64,000 nt of DNA from assembly GCA_942159475.1 (NCBI GenBank), contig OW804102.1, positions 30,944,873 through 31,008,872 of the forward strand, written 5' to 3'. This DNA comes from Sthenelais limicola (lineage: Eukaryota > Annelida > Polychaeta > Phyllodocida > Sigalionidae). Below the pieces are notes generated by a model. That model did no database searches. It saw only the letters and a list, made by a program, of their open reading frames with translations, and was not told the origin of the DNA. This document shows, in pieces, positions 47,367 to 58,979 of this stretch. Each line of letters begins with the position of its first letter. Position 1 is the first letter of the stretch. Position numbers and translations under genes: made by a program.

Positions 47367-48944
47367 TTATGTGCATATATATCGCAACAACAGTTCTTCA
47401 TTTAAAACCCCCACTATACCTTCTTGGATGTGCATTTTAGGAATAAAACATACAAAATGTACACCACAAACTGTACGGTCCTGCCAGGTTTGGAGAACAG
47501 CCATTGGATCATAAATTCCTATCCCAAGTTGGGCCAACCTTCCATACACCCAACTATTGATACCCATAATAACCTCTGAAGAAATTTCATGACCATTACT
47601 ATTTACAGGAAAGTCTCCTATCCAAATTATCCTCAAAGATCGTCCTCGCTTTAGTCTCAACCTTGCCAATTCTTCGAATACCACCTCCATCCCTAAAACA
47701 TGGTCTAAGATGTTTTTGAAGATGAAATCCCAATGGCCAACATTGAGAAGTAAAAGGTCTGGCTTCTCCAAAGTGCCTTTTAACCTTTCACCTAGGAATT
47801 CATTAGATTCAATCAATTTAGAGATATTTGCTGCAAGCTCCTGAGGATAATGAACTGTCCCATATAAGTATTTACCTACTTTAACTGTAAAAGCCTTTTG
47901 TTCCATGTCTTCATTTAAGAGCTTGAGAACAGTTAATGTATAAAAAATGCGGTATCTAGAATGTGAATCGCCATGGAAAATAACATTTGAGTATCTTTGA
48001 AAGCATTGACCAAGTTCCTTTAGTTTTATCCTTGGTGGAAAGTTGCAGCCATCTATTAAAAGGTTCCAATTTTTAGAGTCAGAGTTGATAAAAAAGGAGG
48101 CATCCAGAGTTTCAGCAACCCATGTTGGTTGGTAGAGGGTTGCCAACTCACCAAACTTACCACACTCCTCCTTGTTTCTATCCTTTTTTATTTCAACATA
48201 GGTAGCAGAACTATACACATATGAAAAAACCAGCGAGTGATCTTTAGATTGACGTAGAAAAGCACTATAATTCCAACCATTACGTCTAATCAAAATCCTT
48301 GACTTCATTTCGTAGATTGGACAGTAGAGGTGGTACTCTCCATGACCCTTGCTTTCCACATTACAGAAGCTGCGTGTATTTGGTCCATGTATTTCTGAAT
48401 TAAACGTGGTTCCTCTACCATCTACATTATTTAAGCATGATGTCATATTTGTTGCGAGACTGAAAAGTATAACATGATCTGGTAGACCTGAAGGTGTTTT
48501 TAGCTGAGACAAAATATATTTACATGTGTTATTCTTCTCATTTTTCCTCTTTTTTTGAAGACTTTGGAAGTTGTTTTGGGCGGTTGATAAATCATTCGCG
48601 ATGAATTTCACAGTATCTCTCCCACAAACCTGTGACTGGTCCTTTCCTCTGATACTCCGGATTCTGACTATTTTTAACCCTAATTCATCTGTAAGAAATG
48701 TCTCAAGGGCTACTTGTTCTTTGGTATATCTACACCAGGAATAATTCCTTGAATTTAAAGTCACTGGTGGGCTGTTACTATCCATAGTCAAATCCACCAA
48801 GTTGTCCGTGGTCTGGAGTATATCCAAGGATACATTAATCAGAGTTAGGGAAAAGAGTATAGCAAAGAAAACATATTTGACGTTCTGGATTCTTTTGCCA
48901 AATAATTTTATTTTCCTAAGATAGGATTTCATGGTAATCCTCAT
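47367..48944 (-). CDS. NXPE / PC-esterase-like type II membrane protein (paralogue 2)
   Basis: One uninterrupted 525 aa frame. A basic N-terminus precedes one membrane anchor (about 24-40). The WCRY motif near 70, also in paralogue 1 near 101, opens the lumenal part. Shared blocks follow: SFC...YHLYCPIYEMKSR (192-215), FHGDSHSRYR with candidate nucleophile Ser327, LLLNVGHWDF (about 398-407), GIGIYDP, and DRTVCGVHFVC with His496 and Asp489. The overall identity to paralogue 1 is low, so the duplication is old. Both genes are intronless in their coding part and on the same strand, 27 kb apart with two glycosyltransferase-like genes between them. An enzymatic role on a glycan acyl group is inferred from the SGNH-type motifs. 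Confidence 0.65.
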   Translation of the reverse strand: MRITMKSYLRKIKLFGKRIQNVKYVFFAILFSLTLINVSLDILQTTDNLVDLTMDSNSPPVTLNSRNYSWCRYTKEQVALETFLTDELGLKIVRIRSIRGKDQSQVCGRDTVKFIANDLSTAQNNFQSLQKKRKNEKNNTCKYILSQLKTPSGLPDHVILFSLATNMTSCLNNVDGRGTTFNSEIHGPNTRSFCNVESKGHGEYHLYCPIYEMKSRILIRRNGWNYSAFLRQSKDHSLVFSYVYSSATYVEIKKDRNKEECGKFGELATLYQPTWVAETLDASFFINSDSKNWNLLIDGCNFPPRIKLKELGQCFQRYSNVIFHGDSHSRYRIFYTLTVLKLLNEDMEQKAFTVKVGKYLYGTVHYPQELAANISKLIESNEFLGERLKGTLEKPDLLLLNVGHWDFIFKNILDHVLGMEVVFEELARLRLKRGRSLRIIWIGDFPVNSNGHEISSEVIMGINSWVYGRLAQLGIGIYDPMAVLQTWQDRTVCGVHFVCFIPKMHIQEGIVGVLNEELLLRYICT

Positions 48945-50867
48945 CTAGTGTTTGTTGACTGTTCTGGTCATCAGCTCAGTTAGGGTCTGGAGTGTGTATG
49001 ACCAATGCGTCTCACCTCTAGAATTTGTACATTCTGGAATTTGAGAATCCTTAAAACGGAATCTGAAAATAAGTTGAAAGTATTAGACATGGATCAAATT
49101 TAACATTAAAATCGTAAATAAATCTCGTAAATGTAATGAATAAAGATCCGATGTTGGACCAAAAAAAAAAAATCTCGTAAATAAAAATTTTAAATTTCAT
49201 ATAAAAATAGTTTGACACAGTTTAGAATTGTAGTATCAAAACATAATATCAAAATAAGATATTGTTGTGAAGATGATACGTATCAAAGTATATACAAATG
49301 TAAAGAATGTAAATGTAAAGGGCGGGATGTAATGAGGGGACAGTGTTCGGCAGAATGTTACCCCACATGTATCTTAGACTTCTAGTCCTCAAAACAATTT
49401 GAAAGGATGTATAAACAGCAGTCAATGCAGTGTTCGTAAGAATGCCAAGACCTAGCTGGATCTGAAAATGGGATAGATTACCTATAAAAACTCATGACCC
49501 TCCTCAAACTTCATTAATCATCACACTAAGTAAAAGTATAACAAAAAGGATGATGTCCGAAAAAAATCACACAAGAAAACCTTATATATGTCATGTAATG
49601 GAACTAGCATTGCATGTATAAATGTGAAGTGTCTCCACCTGCTCCCGATTGAACTCTCCCAGATTGACGAAGCAGCACACACTACCACTCACTCTACTCG
49701 CCGCCTCTCATTTGAGAGGACATGTATATTTTGTTGTGAGACTTATAGTAAGGCACCTTTCGGCGGCTACTGCAAGATTATGGCAGATAAAGCTAAAATC
49801 AAGGACTTGGAGGCGAAGTCAGAGCTTTTGAAAGGGGCAGCCTAGAAATGTACAATTGCTTCTGATTTCCATGATTCCCGACTGAGGTTATATTACATAC
49901 AAAATATTAAACTCTGAGTAATTATGTTCATCCAGCTATGTTGTAATAGTATGATAGTATGGAAGTACCTTTCTTTAGGATCAAGTAAAAGAAAATTTAA
50001 CAAACTGTTAGGTGTAGAGTAAATAATAATTCTAAAAAAACCCGGGAGGTTTGGGTAAATTTTCTCAGGCCTAGGAGGTTTTATACTAATTTTCATCACT
50101 GTTGGGACAAAGAGCCAAAATTGATAATAAGGACACAAAAATGTATTCAACATATATAAAAGTGTCTAACTTTTCATTATTTAATCTCAACATATAGTAG
50201 TCGTTCTCTTTGCGAAAAATCAGGCCTGTCTGACTTCAGGAAGACACTACAACCCCAATGTCGCACACACACATATATGACACTTTGCTTTCACACCGGA
50301 ATTCGCTCACTCATACAATGGGAGAGTGGGCTCAGTTTGATACAATTTTAAAGCTAAATGCAACCCCCAAATACTGGTTAGTGTATTCCTGACATTGCAG
50401 ATGGTACAAGGTGGGTGTTAATTAATAAACTTGATACTATTTTGTTGATATTCAAAGACCTTTGTTGTCCTTTTGCTGATATTCACACAAACTAGGTACT
50501 GAAAAAACAACAACTATAGAAGATAATGGTTGTTATAATAATAGATACTCACGAACAGTCTTGATAATGTGAAAGTCTTATCAAATCATGATTTTAAGAG
50601 ATGAAACTAATGCAATTAAGGTAATTATGGGGATCGCTGTTGGGATATTAGCTGAATTCCTCTATGCCCTCATTGCATGGCTAGTTTCCACTCTTCAACT
50701 CAAATTCCTGTCACTATACATGTATAGGCATTCTCTTCCTGAATTTTACATTATATCTACATAATATTTAATTCTACCTTTGAAAAATGACATTAAATAA
50801 GTTCATTGATGGGACATAATTCGATGATTTCTGTACTTTTCTGTAATTAGACAGTGAACAAATGTAT

Positions 50868-50942
50868 CAAACACCACCAAAATTTCAACATATTATGTTG
50901 AAATTTTGGTGGTGTTTGACATCTTAATCTGATTAAGATGTC
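50868..50942. repeat. Two adjacent perfect hairpins
   Basis: 50868-50890 and 50896-50918 are exact inverted repeats of 23 bp around TATTA (the outer pair of the loop also matches). Immediately after, GACATCTTAATC and GATTAAGATGTC pair perfectly over 12 bp around a single T (50918-50942). Such perfection suggests recent origin or selection. Confidence 0.85.
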
Positions 50943-51008
50943 TTACTTGTACCTTAATTGATTCCAGCATTAAAAATTGCCATTCGGACCCATATATAAC
51001 GGGTCACA

Positions 51009-51050
51009 CCCTGATGAAGCTATAGCTAGTGCATCCCATTGCAGTAGTGT
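51009..51050 (+). ncRNA. Hammerhead-like remnant
   Basis: CCTGATGA (51010-51017) is followed by AGCTATAGCT, a possible helix II, and then AGTGCATCCCATTGCAG. Compare AGTGCAGAAACGTTGG in copy 1 at 16059: the GAAAC box is replaced. It looks like a decayed relative of the 16015 copy. Confidence 0.3.
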
Positions 51051-54000
51051 AGGTCACTAGTATTTTAATACCTCTATATCTATAAACTGTAATTAAAACT
51101 CTAGTCTAACCTGTAATTTAAAACTCTAGTCTAAAGGGACCCTCTGGAAGAGCTATGGCTGCTATAGAAGAGGGCCAATCCCATTTCCGTATCATATATT
51201 TATATACATTATCATGTACTGTTTTACGGAAATAAACAATAAACAATACAATTAGTAGGAGAAGAGTACATTGTATATTGAGAAGTGACGCAACGCAAGA
51301 AAACACCTACCCTAGATAGATATGAGTATATTGTAATCTAGCTATAATAAACAACATATATATACAGAAACTACAGTCCTTGTTGTTGAGTCCTATATAT
51401 AGTTCATACGGAGAACTATATAACCACATCTATATATAAATATATATGATTCCACTCAACCCAACACTGGGCTTTGGGGAAACTAGACCCAGTGGAGGAT
51501 AAGTTTTAATTAGCTTTGAATATCCGTGGATGTGGCAAGTCCATGATCATGAACGCCATGATTTTATGAATATACATGTATTGAAAGAGTTTTACTCCCT
51601 TGTTTGGATTTGTTTGAATACAGCCTGGAAATCTCACAATAATTAACTCACAAGATTAATACATGAATGAAACTAAATGAAACTTACCTTATATGTATAG
51701 CAGCCGTGACGCATTCTAAACTTTCAGATACCAGTTTTGCTTCCTAACTAGTCTCGAATTGTTGAGATTTCATGGTTTCTTGTGGAGGTGTGGTCGTCAC
51801 GCACTGGTGAACACGGAGCGGCGCTAATTGAGGGTTTACCCCAGTGCGCAGCGTTGGTGCTGTGCGGGGGTGGCCGTTTGTGTGAGGATCTCAACAATGC
51901 GATGTGTTTTAGGGCATAGATAGGGCATATACAGGGCATAAATATGCATATGTCTACATACATTTATAATTAGTATTATAGACACTAGCCCCGGTCTCCT
52001 AGCACATATGTCAGGTTATTCGTGGCGATCAACGACTTGCAAGACTTTTCTGAGAATGGCCCATACAAGTATTACTGTATTGACCAGAAAATGTATTCTA
52101 CCAAGCACCAGGTCCAAAGTGAACTGACCTAAACCGTAAATTACATACAAGGCAGCATACATGGGATAGGGCAGGAGGCATATATAAATTTGAAACACTA
52201 AACCTAGTCTTAGACAAGAATCTAAAGCCATGTCAGACAGTGTATTCTGTGATTTACTTTGATGTTGTAACTAACATGGATAATTAGATAAACATCATGG
52301 TGTACCTAAATACAAGATGACAGATTATGCTGTGACACGTGTAACTGATGAACAAACATTACTAACGGATGTAGCCGCTACAACCAAGAGTTATGTAGTC
52401 TCTTCAACCAAAGATTCGTTGTAGGCCTCCTAGTGTACATTCTATAAAATCTAAGGGGTTAATACCAATTTATATTCGGGGAATAATAAGATGGACTATG
52501 ATTTTCCTTTTCCTTATCTTTAAATGGTGTTTCGGCAAAAGAAATGATATGTTCTGCTAAAACAATTGGCGAATCCTATATTTTGACATCATGCAAGCTG
52601 AACAGATTTTTTAGTTTATTTCAAACGTCATAATGATCATCTATGCAGGATAAAAATTAGGACTACTATTTAAGTTCTAAATGAGGTCGATGTGAAACAA
52701 AGAAATAGTTAAGAAGAAATGAAAGATAACAGGCTGTAGGTAATGTAGTTCGAAGAACTTGTCATAAACTTTCATAGAACGTATTTTTAAATAAAATTTT
52801 GATATCACAGATCTATAACCATTTTTTTCATCAACTGGTTGACATAACACGTTAAAAAAAGTTTCTTTTATGTTTTTAAGATTTCAATAATGTTATGAAA
52901 ATGTTGTATCAGCAGGGTATATCAAACGGATGTCTCTGTTTGGTGTCTTAGCTTCGAAAAAGTTAGCCTACTCTTGTGTGAGGGAGAGAGAGAGAGAGAT
53001 ATGCCAGAGATCGAGAGAGGGAAGAAAGAGAGTCGGAGATTTAAACTTTTAATAGAAATGGTCATTTATAGAAGCCTATCCAGCGGAAAAATCGCAGAGA
53101 ATTCAAGATATCAAAACAAATATTGAACTATAGTCTGTTTGCAAATAATATAATAGGGTTTCTCATAATATATTGTCAATGATGTTGTGAAATCAATGGG
53201 AATCAAACTGGGAAATAAAAGATTTCTGCTGAAAATATAACCACAGAAATCTTGCTTTCATATATAGCTTGTTCGCAAGCTTGTGGTCAAAACAGCTTGC
53301 CCGCCACGATTTTCACTTGCCAAATGGCCAGGGCAAGCTCTAAAGTATAAAGTATAGTACGTATAGTAGGCTACCGTAGCCTAGTAGTAGATTGTTTCTT
53401 CTTCAGCTTCCCTTGTAGGCTTAAATACCCTTATAGTTTTCTTTTATTTATAACCCTGAGTTAAAGATAGTTTAGATGATTCAATGATAGACAATTCCTT
53501 ATCCCACCAAATCAAATATCACGTTGGAGGTGACTTCATCAGCCAATGTGGTCGGGAGTACCAGGAGTACCAGGAGTCAAGCCGGGGAGCACGCATAAAA
53601 AAGCTGGATTTGCAATACAAGTTCATAGCCTTACTTAACTTGCCTTTACAGACGTTAATTAATTATTTGATATATCTTTTTCATATTGTAAAATATTCAC
53701 CTTATATAATTCCTTACTAGCAACGATTGCCAAATGAGGTACAGATAATGATTCAATAATTATATGATTTTAGGACAGTCAAATAGATATGGTCAGGTAT
53801 TTAATACATTTTAAATTTTGGAAAAGGCTCGATTAGTTTTTTAGTAATGAGCATAAGTAATCGGACATAATTTTAGACATTATTTAGCTGCTGCCATTAG
53901 CATTACCATTAATGCATGGTTATTTGGCTGTAACTTTTCTTCTAATTGGAATATTTTCACAAACTAAAGAGTGTTATGACCCTTATATAAAGACCTATCA

Positions 54001-54606
54001 TGTACACACATAATTACAAACATTACCATCGACTATAATTTTAGACATTATTTAGGCAAATTGGTTATACCTGAGTATAATGAGTAATGAGCGGCGCTAT
54101 GTGTAGAGAGACAGAGAGAGAGGGAGAGAGAGGAAAACAGAGACTTGTTATGTATATATATATGTGTTATGTATACTGTATATTATGTATACTATATGTT
54201 AGTTATATATGGTATGCGGTATATGAGTAATTCTCCCAATAGGGCGTCATTTGGTTTTCCAGGTTAGGGTATCTACAACTTGTATTTAGGATGATCACAC
54301 GTCTTCATAACCGTTTTATTTGAATTCTTTGGCAAAAATAAGGCTGTGGGAACCCCCCTTTCAAAGTTCCTATACCAAAATCCTCGCCACTATTGTGATA
54401 AAAGGGCTATTTCAGGCTAGAAAATAGCTAATAGTTATGGAATTTGAATGTAATACACTGATGCATTTGAAAAATATATTACTTCTGCTAGAAAAAATGG
54501 TTTCTACACATGCACACATGTTCGTTATCATGAAAAAACAAAATATTTATGTAATCACTGATATATACTGATCTAGACATGGAAAATATTGATTTGGAAT
54601 ATTTGT

Positions 54607-55007
54607 GTCGCCGTTACGACATATATTGACTTCAAAACAATAAAATACCCTAAGAGTAACTAAATATATCAAACTGCATTTAGTTTGTTGTGTGGGGAAG
54701 ATGTATACATATGTATATTCAGATAAAACCAAAAGTTATTAGCCCACAACATCCCTGAAACTTTATAATGCCTCACAAAAAATTCCTTGAACTGTTATGG
54801 GAATATTTCATGTCGCGTTATGACATGTGATATATCTACAATAATTTTTTTAAAAAACATTTTCATGAAATTTCGTCTTTCCTAATAATTGTTCATGCCT
54901 GCTGGAAAATGGTCGAAAATATACATATGATTAATTCAGATGCGGTTGAATTGTAGTGAACATATATTGGGATGTCGCCGTTACGACTATAGCGTCGCCG
55001 TTACGCC
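54607..55007 (+). repeat. Dispersed GTCGCCGTTACGAC motif array
   Basis: GTCGCCGTTACGAC occurs exactly at 54607 and 54974, as GTCGCGTTATGAC at 54812, and as GTCGCCGTTACGCC at 54994. The first two sites share the preceding GGAATATTT. Spacings near 200 and 160 suggest decayed tandem units in AT-rich DNA. Confidence 0.5.
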
Positions 55008-56039
55008 ATAATTAATAGAAATATAGAGATCCTTATATATTAGCACAGTTATTGTATAGAAATAAAAGGCTCATTTTGAAAAAAAGGTATTCAAGCTTAG
55101 GTTACAACCAGGTCCTATGTTGGCGACCATCATCAATTTCCTAACTGTTATTTTGTCATTTGCTATTGCTAGACAAACTAGTGAGTAATATATTCCATTT
55201 TTACACTAAATCATTTGATAAATCGTGCATAATGAGGCCGAAATGAGGCAAAATAATAGGGAAAATATAGGTATCAGAATCATAGGTGTAGAAATCGAAA
55301 TATTGGTCCCAGCCTTCCCAAACTTCACCTGCATTATGCTGATATTCTCCGCTATATGTACACCAAAGATTGTGGAGATTCAACGAATTTTATTTTTTCT
55401 AAAAAAATGGCCTTCTGAAATCAAATGCTGCCCGATTGGGAGAATTACTCATATATACATGTATGTATGGATGCTATGTACATATTGTATGTATATGGTG
55501 TATGTATATCATTTATGCATATCTGTACGTGTATCTTTATGTATATATGGTATGTACACAGGTATGTATGTATGTATATGTATGTTATATAAGCATAAAA
55601 GATTGCCGAATGCCGAGTTTTTCGAATTTAGGCCGAATTCCGGCCAATAATAACATTTTAGCAGCCTTGAAACTCCAGGTTGTTATATTCTTCTATTTCA
55701 ATGAATACATTACTCCTCAGCTTAGGGCTTGGTCTGTGATGGCCCTGTATGAATATTTGAACAAAACCCCACAAAATTGCATATACCATACATCTATTAT
55801 GATATAAAAAAGAACTAGATTTGTGATCAATTTATTATCGTCTATTCTATAATTTGCACTGTAATTTGAATGTCATGAACTACTCAACAACCAACAATTA
55901 ACCAACGGTCCTTGTTCAGAATGTTTGCTGAAGTATCTAGTAAAGTAAGGAGGGAAATACTCTGGTTTTAGGGACCCAAGTTTCTGGCGAAAAATTATAT
56001 TCCTTCAATGATTATAGGCAAATTATGTATGGGGAGCGG

Positions 56040-56217
56040 ATTGGGGTTGAAAAGACTAGGGGTTGAAACGACCCGGGGTTGAAAAGACCTGGGGTTGAAA
56101 AGACCTGGGGTTGAAACGACCAGGGGTTGAAACGACCAGGGGTTGAAAAGACCTGGGGGGAAAAGACCAGGGGTTGAAAGTTCCAGGTGGGAAAAGACCA
56201 GGGGTTGAAAGTTCCTG
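56040..56217 (+). repeat. 16-bp minisatellite (GGGGTTGAAAAGACCT)
   Basis: About ten units of GGGGTTGAAAAGACCT with variants CGACCA and AGTTCC. Because 16 is not a multiple of 3, every frame crossing it is a three-phase peptide repeat and no gene is implied. Confidence 0.8.
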
Positions 56218-56221
56218 TTAC

Positions 56222-56625
56222 CAGACAGACAGACAGACATACAGACACAGAGAAAGAGACATACAGGCAGAGAGAACGATCAAGAGGGATAGGGAGAGAG
56301 ACAGAGAGAGAGAGGGCGTGACAGTCACAGAGATGGGAGGGAAAGAGTGAGGGAGAAAGACAGGGAGAGAGAGAGGCAGAGAGGCAGAGAGGCAGAGAGG
56401 CAGAGAGCGTGACACAGAGAGACATAGAGAAAAACAGAGGAGAGAAACAGGGAGAGAGAAAGACAGAGAGCGTGACAGAGTCACAGAGAGACAGGGAGAG
56501 AAAGAGAGGGGGTGAGCGGTGACCTAGGGAGAGAGAGACATGAACAGAGACAGGGAGAGGGGGAGAGACAGAAAAAGAAGGGGAGAGGGGAAAAGACAGG
56601 GGGACAGAGAGAGAAAGAAAGCCTC
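56222..56625. repeat. Purine-rich (GACAGA)/(GAGAGG) tract
   Basis: About 400 bases of GACAGA, GGGAGAGA and GAGGCA words directly abutting the minisatellite. Minus-strand open frames here read as Ser/Leu/Cys repeats and are artefacts. Confidence 0.8.
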
Positions 56626-56765
56626 TATGTTAATGTAATAGTTGTAAGTTGTATGGCAATTTAAATATACAAACAATTTAAATACAATTTAAATACGCCA
56701 ATATGTAAAAGTACATGTAAAACTTTCAAACACTCCCGTTTTAGCACTAAAACCCGGTGCTAACA

Positions 56766-56803
56766 CCAGGTGTTAGCTAACACCTGGGTGTTAGCGCTAA
56801 CAC
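56766..56803. repeat. Back-to-back perfect palindromes (22 bp + 16 bp)
   Basis: 56766-56787 (CCAGGTGTTAG and its exact complement) is a gapless 22-bp palindrome. 56788-56803, GTGTTAGCGCTAACAC, is a second gapless 16-bp palindrome. Further GGTGCTAACACC and GGTGTTAAC words surround them. The first holds two E-boxes (CAGGTG, CACCTG) and AGGTGTTA half-sites like T-box sites. Confidence 0.75.
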
Positions 56804-57576
56804 TAACACTCCACAACCTGTGGTGTTAACTTTATGGACACGAATTTAACTGGCGTCCAAATGCGCGCCTGTCGTGTTAAATCAAAATAGCCTATACCTG
56901 TGTGCGACCAAGCATGGTGATATAGCACAGCTTTCTCGCGCCATGAATTTTTAAAGCTTCAAGCACTGAGGACGCAACCAAACACCAACATAAGCGTGGC
57001 AATCCTTGTCTTTTTACGCAGAGTTTTAAGTGCACTGTGACTAAGTGAGACTATGTGAGAGAGGAAGTTGTTTCATGTGGAAAACTGCTTGCATGATGGA
57101 AAAAATAACAAAATGAAATTTCTTTGATTTGTTTTATTTATAACTGTGAACCGATGTCGCATTTGCAAAAAAAAGTACATGAAGAACTTATATTTTAAAA
57201 ACATGTTTGAATTAAAATAAAAATAGCTAGAAATTAAGACGTTGAATTATTCATATTAGTTCTAGAAAAATTGCCTTTAGTATATCATAATCTATGCATT
57301 ATGAGACATAATGGGTGAATTTTGCCACGTGATATATGAAATATTCTTCATGTGAGAGCCTCTCACATTTGATACCCCATTTTTGTGTCTTTACATCGCC
57401 ACCATGTCCAATTCTGCTGTTTTGTCATATTCTAGTTAGGTATGGATCTGATGTAACCATATTCTGATATAATTCGATAGAAAATATATCAGACTTGAGG
57501 AAAATACTACAAAATGTGAGGAAAACCCATATTTAATGCTCATGGTTAAAGAAGGAAGGCTAATTTAATGAAAAAT

Positions 57577-58979
57577 ACACATCCCGACCCTTCAAGCAGA
57601 TAAAGGAGCACCAGGAAATTATAGGCCAATCTCATGTATAAAGCTACCGGCTAAAATTTTAGAGATATGTATTCAAAAACAGTTATCACAGTACTTGGAG
57701 GACAACGGCCTGTTGTGTGAATGTCAGTTCAGCTTTAGGGCGGGAAAATCGATAAACAATGCTTTAGACCACATGTTAAGAAATGTCTACAATAATTTGA
57801 ATGGAAAGAAGGCTACAGATTTAATATTTTTAGATTTTAAAAAAGCTTTTGACACAGTTAATCACAAAATTTTATTATCAAAACTAAGGAATTATGGAGT
57901 CGAAGGAAAAACCCACAAATGGTTTGGTAATTATCTAAGTGAAAGGTCACAGAGAGTATTGGTCGGTGATAGTCTTTCTTCCCTAAAGCCGGTGACATGT
58001 GGCGTACCCCAAGGTACTAGTCTTGGACCTCTTATGTTTATTGTATATATCAATGATCTCCACAGAGTAGTAAAAGACTGTAACATCCAACTATTCGCGG
58101 ATGACACAGTGCTGTATAAAGAAAGACCACTAGGACAGGGAAATAACGGAAATCTCCAAAATGATCTGAACAGTTTAGTCAGATGGTGCGCCGTAAATAA
58201 GATCTCCCTCAATATAAAAAAATGTAAAAACTTGACTATAAGGTCGAAAGGTGATGCCAAAAACATTGTAAAATATTATATAGGAGACCAAGAGTTAGAG
58301 AATGTTACGGAATATAAGTTTTTAGGGATGGAAATAGATGAAAGAGTAAATTACAAGGTGTTTCTTAGAAAAAAATTGTATACGGTGAAATCAAAGATCC
58401 ATGCTATGTCCAAGCTATATAATGCATGTGAGAAGAAGACTCTCCTACTCTTGTATAAAACTATGGTTCTCCCAATCATTGATTACGGAGACTTGTTTTA
58501 TGGCTCATCGGCACAAACACAGTTAAAGAAGTTACAAACACTGCAAAATTCAGCTTTCAAAATTATATTAAAATTACCAAAATTAACTAGTACGAGAGAA
58601 ATACACAGATCACTTAATCTACCATCACTCTCATCAAGGAGAGACAGCCATTTATTAGACCTTGCCTTTTTGAGATCAAGAGACGAAGAAAATTTAGACA
58701 AAAGAAAACTGGGTTTAAGAAGATTAACGAAAGGAAAAAAGCTGGTAGTGCCACAGCCAAAAAATGAAATTTTCAGGAAGTCATATGTTTATATGTTATC
58801 AAATCTATGGAATAATCTTCCAGATAACATTCAAGTTACAAAGACAAGAATCCAATTTAGACAGTATCTCAAAACCACTTATTTCAGTGACTTTGATGAA
58901 TACCTTTCAAAAGAATAACGAGTCATTATAAAAGGCATGTAAGTCCTTATTGTAAGATCGATACATCAATAAAAAGTTA
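57577..58979 (+). mobile_element. 5'-truncated non-LTR retrotransposon, reverse transcriptase intact
   Basis: An open frame from about 57577 to the stop at 58916 encodes a LINE-type reverse transcriptase. It starts mid-domain at GNYRPIS. Motifs in order: QFSFRAGKS, LDFKKAFDTVNH (motif A), GVPQGTSLGPL (motif B), FADDTVLY (motif C), then the thumb and C-terminal region with YKFLGMEID and LWNNLPDNI. No endonuclease domain precedes it, as expected for a copy truncated during target-primed reverse transcription. No stop or frameshift interrupts about 445 codons, so the insertion is young or the copy recently arrived. The sequence fits the CR1/L2/Jockey broad group; the clade needs a tree. The 3' end is set at about 58979 after AATAAAAAG. 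Confidence 0.85.

Larger units (their letters stand above)
48945..57570. other. Gene-free stretch upstream of paralogue 2 and of the retrotransposon
   Basis: No supportable exon. It contains paired perfect hairpins (50868-50942), a hammerhead remnant (51011), a two-copy 28-base duplication (about 51075-51133), AT-rich tracts, scattered GTCGCCGTTACGAC motifs (54607-55007), a 16-bp minisatellite and a long purine tract (56040-56620), and nested palindromes (56766-56803). Confidence 0.5.

Noticed and set aside
49588..49845. 85-codon frame ending ADKAKIKDLEAKSELLKGAA
   Set aside because: The C-terminal part looks protein-like, but no family is recognised and the first half is low in structure; an isolated exon could not be linked to anything.
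52016..52231. 71-codon minus-strand frame with two hydrophobic segments
   Set aside because: Could be a small membrane protein, but AT-rich DNA gives such frames by chance and no homology or flanking exon was seen.
56012..56484. Overlapping minus-strand open frames of 81-137 codons
   Set aside because: Products of the 16-bp minisatellite and the (GACAGA)n tract; all frames are open because the repeat lacks stops.
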